Assembly (NCBI GenBank): GCA_027488215.1
Contig: JAIYCB010000030.1
Span: 1-45,871 of the forward strand
Origin: Comamonadaceae bacterium
GTDB lineage: Bacteria; Pseudomonadota; Gammaproteobacteria; Burkholderiales; Burkholderiaceae_C
Direction: 5' to 3'
DNA length: 45,871 bases
In this document: piece by piece, positions 8,009-16,582 of the stretch
Numbering within the stretch: position 1 is the stretch's first letter
How the letters are laid out: every line of letters starts with the position of its first letter
Made by a program: the position numbers and the translations under genes
Notes under the pieces: model-generated
The model's input: only the letters and a program-made list of their open reading frames with translations
Databases searched by the model: none
What the model was told of the DNA's origin: nothing

Positions 8009-9235
8009 TCAGACCAACCACATCACGCCAACCGCGCCGCCCGCCACCATGGCCGCCAATCCCAGTCCGACTGTCACACCGTAGCGAACCCCTCCGCTGA
8101 CCATCGCCAAAGCGGTTTTGGCCAAAGCGCTGGAGGCCAAAACAGCCACCAGTGCCCAATGCGCCCATTCAGGCGTCATGCCGCCTGTCTGTATCAGTTG
8201 CGCAATGCTGGCGGCTGCGGCATGCACTTCCACCCAAGCCACGCACAGGGCGGCCACCAGCACGCCCACTTCACCAAAAACTTGTTGTAGCCAGGCGGCG
8301 AGCAAGGACATCAAGGCAATCATGCCGGCCATGCCCAGGGCATGCGTCAGCTTGAATGCACGCCCTGTTGAGGTCTCGGCACCATCGCCTTCGATGCGAC
8401 GCAAAGCAGACAGCACCACCAGCAGCAAGCCCAGACCTGCCAAGACCAGTGGCCAGCGCATGGCCACCAGCAGGGTTGGTGAGGCAGCCCCCAGCACCCC
8501 GGCAAACAGTGCCAACGACGCCAGATTGGCCAGAAGGGCACAAGCCGCTGCGGGCAGTGCATCACTGTGTCCTGCCCGCACGCGCTGACCCGTGTTAACG
8601 ACCACGGCGGTGGACGACACAAAACCCGAAAAAAATGCCGCCAGTGGCATACCCCAACGACCACCCAGCGCACGCTGTGCGATATGTCCCAGCATGCCGA
8701 CCGCCATGACCAGCACCACGATGCGCCAAAGCGTGGTGGCGTGCAAGACACCCCAGGGGTCCATCGCTTGGTCCGACAGCAGCGGCATCACCACCAGTGC
8801 TGCGGCAGCCAAGAGCAGGGCGTCTTGCAACTCCTGATCCGTGATCAGAACACGGCTGATGTGCTGCGAAGCTTGTTTGGCATGCAGCAGTGCGGCAGCC
8901 AGCACGCCCAGAGCGGCAGACAAGCTCGAGTTTTGCTGCGCAAGCGCCGACAACATCAGTGTCGCCAGCAAAGCCACCTCGCCCGTCTGGCCAGGATCGC
9001 TTCGGGCGGTGGCCTGATAACCCCCGATCACCAGCGCACCGATCACCAAGACCGTGGCCACAAATGGCCCAGTGCCCAAACTCCAGCTCATATAGCCGAG
9101 CATCGCCACCAGCGTGTGCGTCCGCGTGCCAGCTTTGGTCCTATCCGGCGCGTGCCGGCGCTCGCGCACCACACCGATCAGCAAGCCCACTCCCAGGGCG
9201 GTCAGCAAGCCGATCCAATGCGAAGAGGTGTTCAT
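8009..9235 (-). CDS. DUF4010/MgtC-type multi-pass membrane protein
   Basis: Inner-membrane protein of about 408 residues with roughly a dozen hydrophobic helices. The N-terminal part, GLLTALGVGLLIGVVRERR, followed by AGTRTHTLVAMLGYMS, is the MgtC/SapB-like N-terminus of DUF4010 proteins. The second half has GFVSSTAVVVNTGQRVRAG and a Gly/Ala-rich C-terminus. Function is unknown, and transport or metal homeostasis is often suggested for the family. An ATG at 9259 would add eight polar residues; 9235 is chosen because the hydrophobic helix then begins at a normal distance. It lies alone on the minus strand between the urt operon and ureD, with a 151-bp gap to ureD, so a link to urea use is not established. 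Confidence 0.85.
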   Translation of the reverse strand: MNTSSHWIGLLTALGVGLLIGVVRERRHAPDRTKAGTRTHTLVAMLGYMSWSLGTGPFVATVLVIGALVIGGYQATARSDPGQTGEVALLATLMLSALAQQNSSLSAALGVLAAALLHAKQASQHISRVLITDQELQDALLLAAAALVVMPLLSDQAMDPWGVLHATTLWRIVVLVMAVGMLGHIAQRALGGRWGMPLAAFFSGFVSSTAVVVNTGQRVRAGHSDALPAAACALLANLASLALFAGVLGAASPTLLVAMRWPLVLAGLGLLLVVLSALRRIEGDGAETSTGRAFKLTHALGMAGMIALMSLLAAWLQQVFGEVGVLVAALCVAWVEVHAAAASIAQLIQTGGMTPEWAHWALVAVLASSALAKTALAMVSGGVRYGVTVGLGLAAMVAGGAVGVMWLV

Positions 9236-9284
9236 GACAAAACAATCATCACCCCACATCTGACCATGAGGGTCAGCGCTTAAC

Positions 9285-9300
9285 AGTGATCCAGATCACG
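9285..9300. promoter_or_regulatory. CRP-like palindrome
   Basis: AGTGATCCAGATCACG contains GTGA-N6-TCAC, the core of the CRP/FNR-family dyad, with weaker outer bases. It lies about 50 bp upstream of the DUF4010 start and downstream of ureD. A second dyad TGACC-N5-GGTCA is at 9261-9275. Either could regulate the DUF4010 gene; this is inference from pattern only. Confidence 0.35.
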
Positions 9301-9386
9301 ATCTGATGGAACAAGGCCCTGGGTTGTACGCCTGTGCCCTGTCGAAAGATTCATGCAATGGGGCTTGGGTGCAAGAAATTCAAGGC

Positions 9387-10217
9387 TTAGACATGCCAAA
9401 GCCGAGGGTAAGAGCCCTGCAACCCCCACATTTCTTGACGCCACGCTGCCCATACTTTTCTGAGCAACTGCACCGCAGGCTCGGTCACCGGTGCCAGCAC
9501 GCGCAGCACGATGACTTGCTTGTGAGGGGAGGTGGCGCCTGCGGTCAGGCGCAGTTCAGATGCTTCGAGCAGTTCGCGGGCGCAGGCCAGTGCCCGTTCG
9601 ATGCGCTCATCGGCCATGGCGCTGCCTGCAGCAAACATCAGCGTGCCCATGCAGCGCTGGCTTGCCAGGCCGAGCGGACTGTCCATCAGGCGGGTGTCGT
9701 CGGCGTTCAGGGTGCCGCGCTCGAGCCATACGCCGGGGATTTCCAGGTGTTGGCGAAACGTGCCCTTTACATAGGGCAAGTCGGCTGCAGGCAGCCCAAA
9801 CGCGGTGAGGTCCCAGGCCATCATTTCTGCGCCGGGTGCCAGGTCAAACACCGCGCGGTTGAGCGCATCGCATTGGTTGTAGGCAATGGCTTCGAGTGGC
9901 AACCATTCCAGCCGCGCGCCCGTTTCCACCCGTGCATGCAACTGCTGTGTGGCGAGGCCTGCTTCAGACCGGTAAAAGCGCGTGGCCCCGGGGGTGGTCA
10001 CCAGGCCATGCGCCCCAGAGCCCACGGTCACTTGCAAGTCGAGGGTGTCCCCGCCCACCAGGCCGCTGGGCGGGTGCACCAGCACGTTGTGGCAGACCGC
10101 ATCGCCTTCGGGGTAGAGGCTTTGCAAGATGCGCAGCGGCCCTTTGTGCAGGTAACGGGCAACGCTGCGCTCAGACTCCAGCGTGTAGTCGAGCTGAAGG
10201 CTGGCGTGCCAGGTCAT
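9387..10217 (-). CDS. ureD: Urease accessory protein UreD
   Basis: Scaffold protein that helps UreF and UreG load nickel into the urease apoprotein; 276 residues, normal length. Diagnostic stretches are HKGPLRILQSLYPEGD, CHNVLVHPPSGLVGGD, TTPGATRFYRSEAGLA, LEWLPLEAIAYNQCDA and GTLMFAAG. It follows the ABC permease gene by 12 bases and is the last gene of the ATPase-permease-ureD unit. It is thus split from ureABC by the whole urt operon and the DUF4010 gene. Nothing suggests decay. Confidence 0.95.
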   Translation of the reverse strand: MTWHASLQLDYTLESERSVARYLHKGPLRILQSLYPEGDAVCHNVLVHPPSGLVGGDTLDLQVTVGSGAHGLVTTPGATRFYRSEAGLATQQLHARVETGARLEWLPLEAIAYNQCDALNRAVFDLAPGAEMMAWDLTAFGLPAADLPYVKGTFRQHLEIPGVWLERGTLNADDTRLMDSPLGLASQRCMGTLMFAAGSAMADERIERALACARELLEASELRLTAGATSPHKQVIVLRVLAPVTEPAVQLLRKVWAAWRQEMWGLQGSYPRLWHV

Positions 10218-10229
10218 GCCGCACTGGCC

Positions 10230-10997
10230 TTATTCGCCTTGCGAGCCGCGGTGGGCCCAGGCGGTGGTGTGCTTTTCGATGTAGCTGAACAGTTCGTACA
10301 TGATCATGGCCATCGCACCCACCACCACCAAGCCGGAGAAGGCCAGGCCCATTTGCATGGCCGAGCCCGCAGAAATCAACAGGTAGCCGATGCCCTCGTT
10401 GGAGGCCGTCATCTCGGACACGGTGGTGCCCACAAAGGCCAAGGTGATGGCCACTTTGAGCGAGCCATAGAAGTAAGGCATGGAGCGGGGCAGTCCGACC
10501 TTGACCAACACGTCCCAGCGTTTGGCGCCCAGCACGCGCAACACGTCTTCGAGCTCAGGCTCGAGCGTGGCCAAGCCGGTGGCAATGTTCACCATGATGG
10601 GGAAGAAGCTGATGAGGAAGGCCGTCAGGATGGCGGGGCCAATGCCGATGCCGAACCACACCACCAAGATCGGCACGAAAGCCGCTTTGGGAAGGGCGTT
10701 GAAGGCGGTCATGAGCGGGTACACGGCGGCATAAGCCAGGCGCGAGCTGCCAATCACAAAGCCGAGCAACACGCCCACCACGATGGCGATGCCAAAGCCC
10801 ACCATGGTCACCCAGAAAGTGCGCCAGGCGTGGCCTGCGATCACATCGCTGAATTCCACGGTTTGCTGTGCGATGCGTGAGGGGCTGGGAAAGACGAATT
10901 CCGATACGTTGAAGGCGCGGCACAAGCCTTCCCAAATCAGGATGCTCAGCACCAACAGGACCCAGGGGGCCCAGCGTTCCAGGGTTTTCTTGTTCAT
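10230..10997 (-). CDS. ABC transporter permease (TauC/SsuC/NrtB type)
   Basis: Inner-membrane permease of 255 residues with about six helices. The BPD cytoplasmic loop carries the EAA-like motif EDVLRVLGAKRWDVLVKVGL, preceded by FNALPKAAFVPILVVWFGIG and followed by LAFVGTTVSEMTASNEGIG, as in nitrate/sulfonate/taurine/pyrimidine permeases. It is 14 bases after the ATPase gene and 12 before ureD. With the binding protein at 11955-12989 it forms a complete importer. The substrate is not readable from sequence; the context suggests a nitrogen-rich compound such as a purine breakdown product. Confidence 0.9.
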   Translation of the reverse strand: MNKKTLERWAPWVLLVLSILIWEGLCRAFNVSEFVFPSPSRIAQQTVEFSDVIAGHAWRTFWVTMVGFGIAIVVGVLLGFVIGSSRLAYAAVYPLMTAFNALPKAAFVPILVVWFGIGIGPAILTAFLISFFPIMVNIATGLATLEPELEDVLRVLGAKRWDVLVKVGLPRSMPYFYGSLKVAITLAFVGTTVSEMTASNEGIGYLLISAGSAMQMGLAFSGLVVVGAMAMIMYELFSYIEKHTTAWAHRGSQGE

Positions 10998-11011
10998 GTG
11001 AAGGCTCCCGC

Positions 11012-11830
11012 TTATTGGTTGATGGCTGCGCCGGTTTTGCGCATGGCACCGATGTGGCCGCGCAATTCGTGCACGATGTTGGTGAATTCGGGGGTGTAGG
11101 TGATCTCCAGGTCACGCGGGCGCGGCAAGTCGATTTCTTTTTTCACCACAAAGCGGCCGGGGCTCTTGCTCATCACGTATACCGTGTCGGCCAAAAACAC
11201 CGATTCCCGCAGGTCGTGCGTGACCAAAATCACGTTGAACTTTTGCTCGGTCCACAGGTCGCGCAAGATGCACCAGAGCTCTTCACGCGTGAAGGCATCG
11301 AGCGCGCCAAAGGGCTCGTCGAGCAGCAGCATTTTGGGCTCGTGAATCAAGGCGCGGCAGATGCTGGCGCGCTGCTGCATGCCGCCCGACAGTTGCCACG
11401 GAAATTTGTCTTCGTAACCGCCCAAGCCCACGGTGTTCAGCAGCTTGCGGGCACGCTCCGCATACTCGGACTTTTTCTGTTTGAAGTTGGAGCGGTAGGG
11501 CTCCACAATCTCGAGTGGCAGCAGCACGTTGTCCAGCGTGGTGCGCCAAGGCAACAAGGACGAGGCCTGGAAGGCCATGCCGCTGATTTTGAGTGGGCCA
11601 GTGACCGGCTGACCGTCGACCAGGATACGGCCTTTGCTGGGCATCTTCAGGCCCGTGGTCAACTTCATGAAGGTCGACTTGCCGCAGCCCGAAGGACCGA
11701 CGATGGCGATGAACTCGCCTTGCCGGACCTGAAGGTTGATGTCTTCAACCGCAAAGTGGTTCTGGGCCAGCAACTCGTCGTTGTAGGCCAGCCAGACATT
11801 CTGGAAATCAACGAATGATTCTTGGGTCAT
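11012..11830 (-). CDS. ABC transporter ATPase (TauB/SsuB type)
   Basis: Cytoplasmic ATP-binding subunit, 272 residues from MTQESFVDFQNVWLAYNDE. Walker A is GPSGCGKST, the signature is LSGGMQQRASICRAL, and Walker B is MLLLDEPFGALD, with the H-loop in VTHDLRE. A longer frame up to 11890 runs through the putative operator and promoter and is unlikely to be translated. It heads the ATPase-permease-ureD unit. A terminator and a GntR-like box separate it from the binding-protein gene, so it probably has its own promoter. Confidence 0.92.
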   Translation of the reverse strand: MTQESFVDFQNVWLAYNDELLAQNHFAVEDINLQVRQGEFIAIVGPSGCGKSTFMKLTTGLKMPSKGRILVDGQPVTGPLKISGMAFQASSLLPWRTTLDNVLLPLEIVEPYRSNFKQKKSEYAERARKLLNTVGLGGYEDKFPWQLSGGMQQRASICRALIHEPKMLLLDEPFGALDAFTREELWCILRDLWTEQKFNVILVTHDLRESVFLADTVYVMSKSPGRFVVKKEIDLPRPRDLEITYTPEFTNIVHELRGHIGAMRKTGAAINQ

Positions 11831-11858
11831 GGTGTGAACTCTGAAATGGTGTTCGATA

Positions 11859-11868
11859 GTGTATACAC
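11859..11868. promoter_or_regulatory. GTGTATACAC box, candidate GntR operator
   Basis: A perfect 10-bp palindrome with the core TGTATACA on the minus strand, 29 bp before the ATPase start. The same core starts the 23-bp elements at 21474-21496 and 33317-33339. The second box of those elements is degenerate here (GAACAC instead of GT-NN-AC). It likely binds the GntR regulator encoded at 20731-21396. Confidence 0.55.
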
Positions 11869-11877
11869 ATTGCGTTC

Positions 11878-11914
11878 TATAAAAGCCCACCGACCTGTGC
11901 AGGCTGCGGTGGGC
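11878..11914 (-). terminator. Intrinsic terminator after the ABC binding-protein gene
   Basis: On the minus strand GCCCACCG and CGGTGGGC (plus 11907-11914 and 11885-11892) form an eight-base stem directly followed by TTTTATA. A second hairpin, CGGGGC-N5-GCCCCG at 11924-11940, precedes it. Together they should stop transcripts of 11955-12989 before the ATPase gene. Confidence 0.7.
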
Positions 11915-11954
11915 CCAGAACGCCGGGGCATCACGCCCCGATGTCTACGCTCAA

Positions 11955-12989
11955 TTACTTCTTGGCTTTGGGCAGGATGTCCAATTCTTTGGCGGTGGGC
12001 AAGAACGAACCGTTCCAGATGTCTTCAGATTTGACGCGGGTCTTGGTGTTGAAGGCATCAGACACTTGCGAAGCCATCAGCGTCAGGCGGGGAGCGCTGA
12101 TCTGGCCAAAGCCTTCGGCGCGGGCCGAGGGGCTGTTGATCACGGTGTCGATGGCCAGTTGCAGACGTCGGGTTTCGAGAGCGGTGTTGATGATGCCGTC
12201 GCGCGCCTTCACAGAGTCAATGGCCTTGGTTGGATCAGCGATCACGTCCTTGGCCCCTTTGGCGAAGGCGTTCAAGAAGGCTTTCACGGCGGCTGGATTT
12301 TCTTTCAGGATCTTGGGCGACGCGATGATGGCGTTGCCATAGAGCTTGACGCCAAAGTCGGGGTACTGCATGACCACCACATCTTCGGCCTTCACGCCCC
12401 GCGCTTCGATGTTGAGCAAGGAGGTGAAGGTGAAGCCGGTGATGGCGTCCACGTCACCGCGCACCAGCATGGTTTCGCGCAGAGGTGGGTCCATCGCGGT
12501 CCAGTTCACGTTGCCGATACCGTTGGCTTTCTGGAAGATGGGGAAGGCGCGGCGACCTGCGTCAAAAACGGGAGCGCCCAGCTTTTTGCCAGCCAAGTCG
12601 GCAGGCGTCTTGATGCCGGACTTCTTCAAAGCCATCACCGAGGCAGGCGTGTTGTTGTAGACCATCATGATGGCCACGGGCTTGTTGGGCGCATCGGGGT
12701 TGTTGGCGTGGAATTCCATCAAGGCGGCCAGGTCCGCAAAGCCCAAGTCATAAGTGCCTGAAGCCACTCGGGTGACCGCGCCACCTGAACCGTTGCCTGA
12801 GTCGATCGTCACGTCCAACTTGGCGTCCTTGAAGTAACCCTTGGCAGCTGGCAGCAAAAAGAAAGCCGAAGGGCCTTCAAAGCGCCAATCGAGCTGGAAC
12901 TTGATGGGGGTGCTTTGGGCTTGCGCCAAGCCAAAAGAAGCGGCAGCGGCCAGAGCGGCTGTGGCTTTGAGTAAAAAACGCTTGTTCAT
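11955..12989 (-). CDS. ABC transporter substrate-binding protein (NMT1/THI5-like)
   Basis: Periplasmic binding protein of 344 residues with a signal peptide (MNKRFLLKATAALAAAASFG, cleavage after AQA). The mature part starts STPIKFQLDWRFEGPSAFF, the FQLDW pattern of NMT1/THI5-like proteins that bind pyrimidine precursors, taurine or nitrate. FADLAALMEFHA, PADLAGKKLGAPVFDAGRRA and GDVDAITGFTFTSLL are further family features. CTGGAGC nine bases or so before the ATG serves as Shine-Dalgarno. A sigma-54-like promoter at 13028-13043 and a terminator at 11878-11914 make it a monocistronic unit. The ligand is unknown. Confidence 0.9.
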   Translation of the reverse strand: MNKRFLLKATAALAAAASFGLAQAQSTPIKFQLDWRFEGPSAFFLLPAAKGYFKDAKLDVTIDSGNGSGGAVTRVASGTYDLGFADLAALMEFHANNPDAPNKPVAIMMVYNNTPASVMALKKSGIKTPADLAGKKLGAPVFDAGRRAFPIFQKANGIGNVNWTAMDPPLRETMLVRGDVDAITGFTFTSLLNIEARGVKAEDVVVMQYPDFGVKLYGNAIIASPKILKENPAAVKAFLNAFAKGAKDVIADPTKAIDSVKARDGIINTALETRRLQLAIDTVINSPSARAEGFGQISAPRLTLMASQVSDAFNTKTRVKSEDIWNGSFLPTAKELDILPKAKK

Positions 12990-13027
12990 GAGTTGCTCCA
13001 GAGGCTGATAAACGGTGAATATTGTTT

Positions 13028-13043
13028 AGCAAATTCGGTGCCA
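13028..13043 (-). promoter_or_regulatory. Sigma-54 promoter for the ABC binding protein
   Basis: The minus strand reads TGGCACCGAATTTGCT, matching TGGCACG-N4-TTGCW at 11 of 12 fixed positions. Initiation would fall near 13017, about 28 nt before the start codon. This links the transporter to nitrogen status like urtA and ureA. Confidence 0.7.
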
Positions 13044-13100
13044 TTATCCGACAAGTGCCGGGCGGTGTATGTCAGGTGCTTTCCCTATAAATTCCCTGTA

Positions 13101-13132
13101 TTGGTGCCCGCTCTTGCGAAAGTAAGCACCAA
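13101..13132. promoter_or_regulatory. TTGGTGC...GCACCAA inverted pair, possible activator site
   Basis: TTGGTGC at 13101-13107 and GCACCAA at 13126-13132 are inverted and 18 bases apart, about 60-90 bp upstream of the sigma-54 promoter. The same heptamer lies upstream of urtA. The orientation is not that of the canonical NtrC dyad, so it may instead be a long-loop hairpin after the malic enzyme gene. Confidence 0.3.
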
Positions 13133-13174
13133 ATCAAGGACTGGTCAGTGTTTCGACCCGCTGACCCGATCCGA

Positions 13175-15475
13175 TCAGTGGCTGACACCGGCTGCAGCCA
13201 GTGCGGTCATGTTGAGTACCCGACGCACCGTGGCCGCCGGGGTCAGGATGTGCGCGGTGCCGGCAGCGCCCATGAGGATGGGGCCCACGGTCACGCCACC
13301 GCTGGTGGTGGTTTTCATGACGTTGTACAGGATGTTGGCTGCGTCCAGATTGGGGCAGACCAGCAAATTGGCCGAACCGCTCAGGGTGCTGTCTTCCAGG
13401 TACACGTTGCGGATTTCGGGCTGCAAGGCGGCATCGCCGTGCAGCTCGCCATCGCACTCGATGTCGGGGTGCTGCGCCACGAACAGGTCACGCGCCAGGC
13501 GCATCTTGCGGGCCGATGCGCGCTTGGACGAGCCGTAGCTCGAATGGGAGAGGAAAGCCACCTTGGGCACGATGCCAAAGCGCTGAATCTCTTTGACCGA
13601 CATGGCCGCAATTTCGGCCAGCTGCTCGGCACTGGGGTCTTCGTTGACGTAGGTGTCGGTGATGAACAAAGGTCCCAGATCGCTCATGAGCGCGTTCATG
13701 GCGGCGTAGTTGGTCACGCCTGCGCGTTTGCCCAGAATGCTGTCGATGCGCTCCAGGTGCGTCATGTAGCTGCCCGTCAGGCCGCAAATCAGGCCATCTG
13801 CATCACCCAAAGACACCATCAATGCCCCAATGATGGTGTTGGAGCGGCGCACCGCCGCCTTGGCCACTGCGGGCGTGGCGCCGTTGCGCTTCATCAGCTG
13901 GTGGTAGTGCTCCCAGTACTGGCGAAAACGTGCATCGTCTTCGGGGTTCACGTTGTCCACGTCCACCCCCAGGCGCATGCGCAGACCGGCTTTTTCGATG
14001 CGGGCGGCGATCACACCGGGGCGACCGATCAGGATCGGGTGGGCCAGTTTGTCGTCGATCGCCATTTGCGCAGCACGCAGCGCGCGCTCGTCTTCGCCAT
14101 CGGCGTAGGCCACGCGCTTATCGGCCTGGGGCACCGCCTTGGCGGCATTGAAGATGGGGCGCATCAACAAACCGGTTTGCGACACAAAGCTTTGCAGCTG
14201 TTGGCGGTAGGCGTCCATGTCGGTGATGGGACGCGTGGCCACACCCGACTCGGCGGCAGCTTGTGCCACGGCGGGCGCGATGCGCAAAATCAGGCGCGAG
14301 TCAAACGGCGTGGGGATCAGGTAATCGCGCCCAAAAGACAGCTCCTTGCCCGCATAAGCGCTGGCCACTTCTTCGCTGATGTCGGCCTTGGCCAGGTCGG
14401 CGATCTGGCGCACACAGGCCAGCTTCATGGCTTCGGTGATCTTGGTCGCGCCGCAGTCGAGTGCGCCACGGAAGATGTAGGGGAAGCACAGCACGTTGTT
14501 GACCTGGTTCGGGTAATCCGAGCGGCCCGTGGCGATGATGCAGTCCGGGCGAGCGGCTTTGGCCAGCTCGGGTCGGATTTCAGGCTCGGGGTTGGCCAGC
14601 GCCAGGATCACCGGGTCGCGCGCCATGGTCTTGATCATGTCCACCGTCATCACGCCGGGGGCCGAGCAGCCCAGGAACACATCCGCCCCGTTGACCGCAT
14701 CGGCCAAGGTGCGGGCATCGGTTTTTTGCGCATAGCGCGCTTTGGACTCGTCGTAGCCACCGGGGCGGCCTTCGTAGATCACGCCCTTGGAGTCACACAC
14801 AAAAATGTTCTCGACCTTCACGCCCAGGCCCACCATCACATCCAGGCAGGCGATCGATGCGGCGCCTGCGCCCGACACGGCCAGCTTGATGCTGCTGATG
14901 TCCTTGCCCACCAATTCCAGACCATTGAGCATGGCAGCCGAGGCGATGATGGCGGTGCCGTGCTGATCATCGTGAAAGACCGGAATGTTCATGCGCTCGC
15001 GCAGCTTCTTCTCAATGTAGAAGCACTCGGGCGCCTTGATGTCTTCGAGGTTGATGCCGCCCAAGGTGGGCTCCATGGCCGCAATGATGTCCACCAGCTT
15101 GTCCGGGTCGCGCTCGGCCAGCTCGATGTCGAACACGTCGATGCCCGCGAATTTTTTGAACAGGCAACCCTTGCCTTCCATCACCGGCTTGGCCGCCAAT
15201 GGGCCGATGTCGCCCAGGCCCAGCACCGCCGTGCCGTTGGTGATCACCGCCACGAGGTTGCCACGCGAGGTGAATTCAGCCGCTTTGGATGGGTCGGCTT
15301 CAATGTCCAAGCACGGATAAGCCACACCGGGCGAATAGGCCAGTGACAAATCGCGCTGGTTGGACAAGGGCTTGGTAGGGTTGACCGAAACCTTGCCGCG
15401 CGTGGGAAAGCGGTGGTAATCGCGGGCGGCGTCGCGCAGGACTTCTTCGGCGGGGGAGAGTGGTTTTTGGCTCAT
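13175..15475 (-). CDS. maeB: NADP-dependent malic enzyme with phosphotransacetylase-like C-domain
   Basis: Oxidatively decarboxylates malate to pyruvate and CO2 with NADP+, supplying NADPH and pyruvate. It is 766 residues, the usual length of the MaeB hybrid type. The N-terminal malic domain has [40 protein letters not shown] and [15 protein letters not shown]. The NAD(P)-binding part has [14 protein letters not shown] and NPEPEIRPE. From about residue 430 a PTA-like domain follows ([20 protein letters not shown]), which in this family is usually regulatory. Start [20 protein letters not shown] at 15475 is preferred over an upstream ATG at 15517. It is a single gene with no tie to the purine genes, although glyoxylate-derived carbon could feed malate. 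Confidence 0.95.
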   Translation of the reverse strand: MSQKPLSPAEEVLRDAARDYHRFPTRGKVSVNPTKPLSNQRDLSLAYSPGVAYPCLDIEADPSKAAEFTSRGNLVAVITNGTAVLGLGDIGPLAAKPVMEGKGCLFKKFAGIDVFDIELAERDPDKLVDIIAAMEPTLGGINLEDIKAPECFYIEKKLRERMNIPVFHDDQHGTAIIASAAMLNGLELVGKDISSIKLAVSGAGAASIACLDVMVGLGVKVENIFVCDSKGVIYEGRPGGYDESKARYAQKTDARTLADAVNGADVFLGCSAPGVMTVDMIKTMARDPVILALANPEPEIRPELAKAARPDCIIATGRSDYPNQVNNVLCFPYIFRGALDCGATKITEAMKLACVRQIADLAKADISEEVASAYAGKELSFGRDYLIPTPFDSRLILRIAPAVAQAAAESGVATRPITDMDAYRQQLQSFVSQTGLLMRPIFNAAKAVPQADKRVAYADGEDERALRAAQMAIDDKLAHPILIGRPGVIAARIEKAGLRMRLGVDVDNVNPEDDARFRQYWEHYHQLMKRNGATPAVAKAAVRRSNTIIGALMVSLGDADGLICGLTGSYMTHLERIDSILGKRAGVTNYAAMNALMSDLGPLFITDTYVNEDPSAEQLAEIAAMSVKEIQRFGIVPKVAFLSHSSYGSSKRASARKMRLARDLFVAQHPDIECDGELHGDAALQPEIRNVYLEDSTLSGSANLLVCPNLDAANILYNVMKTTTSGGVTVGPILMGAAGTAHILTPAATVRRVLNMTALAAAGVSH

Positions 15476-15550
15476 TGTTGTTGCCTCATGGGGATAGAGC
15501 AACAAAGCGTAAACCATTTGAAAGCCCTTGGGTGAGGTGGATTACCTGCA

Positions 15551-15587
15551 TAAAAAGCAAAAAAGCCAAGCGCTTAACTTGGCTTTT
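15551..15587 (-). terminator. Strong intrinsic terminator of the purine operon
   Basis: AAAAGCCAAG (15561-15570) and CTTGGCTTTT (15578-15587) are perfect complements with a seven-base loop. On the minus strand the stem is followed by TTTTTTGCTTTTT. It ends the gntR-puuE-uraD/allC-M20-dioxygenase transcript before maeB. The 150 bp between it and the dioxygenase stop hold no recognisable gene. Confidence 0.85.
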
Positions 15588-15737
15588 GGGTGAAGACTCT
15601 GTGCGGTTTTCAAGGTGGGTTGTCATGCCAAGCCATCAGGTGAAAGCGTTGGGTGGGATTCGGCGTGGGCAGAACCGCAGCATGCGGCTCACGATGGGCG
15701 CAATCAGGATGGCGACTTTCAGTTCACGGAAGTCAAC

Positions 15738-16580
15738 TCAAACCGCCATCAAGGGAAACAGTGGATGGTCCATGGAAACCCCTGCCGCCAGCTCCTGGTC
15801 CAGCCCGGGGAAGGGTGGCGAGGTGACCCAGGGGCGAGGCGCGTGGGTCATGTCGTCGCCCAAAAACCGCACCGAATACACGCGCCTGCGATGGGTGCCG
15901 TCCACCCCGGCCGAGGCGTGCAGGCTGAGCATGTGAAAACACACCAAATCGCCTGGCTGCAAGTCCCAGCCCAAGATGGGGAAGTCTTCGCGGTGGTTTT
16001 CAATGTCGGGCAATTCGGCCAGGGTGCCTTCGGGGAACCACTTGGCCTGGTTCGTCATGAAGGTGCGCGGCATGAGCCACGGGCCACGGTGTGAGCCCGC
16101 GATGAACTCCAGCGTGGAAGCACGTGACACCGGGTCCACCGGAATCCAGAAGCTGATGTTTTGCAGGCCGTCGACGTTGTAATAGGGCTGGTCCTGGTGC
16201 CAGGGCGTGCGCTGGCGTGTGCCGGGTTCCTTGACCAGCAGGTGGTCGTGGTACAGCCGCACAGTGTTGCTTTGCATCAGGCGCTGCGCCAGAGCGGCCA
16301 GGGGGGTGTCAAAGATGAAGCGCTTGAACTGCGGGATGTCTTGCCAGTTGCAAAAGTCTTCAAAAAACCGCCCCGGATCATCCGGCCGACTGGCCACCAT
16401 GCCACGCGGGCTGGGCTGGGCCAGGTTGGCCTCGATGCCGCTTTTGAGTAGTTCTACTTCTTCGGGTGTGAACAAGTTGCGGATGCACACCGCACCGTCG
16501 CGCTGGTAAGCGGCCACGTCCTGGTCGGTGGTGCAGGCCTGCACACGCTGGCGCAGGTTGTCAATCTGCGGCGTTGTCAT
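15738..16580 (-). CDS. Phytanoyl-CoA dioxygenase-family Fe(II)/2-oxoglutarate oxygenase
   Basis: Predicted cytoplasmic non-haem iron oxygenase of 280 residues. The double-stranded beta-helix metal motif is intact: HQD in TPWHQDQPYYNVDG and the distal His in LVCFHMLSLHASAGV, with RRRVYSVRFLGDD providing the likely 2-oxoglutarate-binding arginine. TLEFIAGSHRGPW is typical for the PhyH family. It starts two bases after the M20 hydrolase stop and is last in the GntR-controlled purine operon, before the terminator. I do not know its substrate. Co-transcription suggests a purine-derived ureide or a methylated or hydroxylated purine, but a side function such as salvage of another amide cannot be excluded. 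Confidence 0.88.
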   Translation of the reverse strand: MTTPQIDNLRQRVQACTTDQDVAAYQRDGAVCIRNLFTPEEVELLKSGIEANLAQPSPRGMVASRPDDPGRFFEDFCNWQDIPQFKRFIFDTPLAALAQRLMQSNTVRLYHDHLLVKEPGTRQRTPWHQDQPYYNVDGLQNISFWIPVDPVSRASTLEFIAGSHRGPWLMPRTFMTNQAKWFPEGTLAELPDIENHREDFPILGWDLQPGDLVCFHMLSLHASAGVDGTHRRRVYSVRFLGDDMTHAPRPWVTSPPFPGLDQELAAGVSMDHPLFPLMAV

Positions 16581-16582
16581 GT

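Noticed and set aside
9306..10880. A 524-codon plus-strand frame opposite ureD and the permease
   Set aside because: His/Gln/Ala-rich shadow spanning two genes with strong family matches on the minus strand.
13148..15346. A 732-codon open frame on the plus strand
   Set aside because: It lies wholly antisense to malic enzyme, is His/Gly/Val-rich without domains, and is the usual shadow of a high-GC gene.
15588..15737. Possible structured RNA downstream of the dioxygenase gene
   Set aside because: Apart from the terminator at 15551-15587 I found no conserved riboswitch pattern or cloverleaf.
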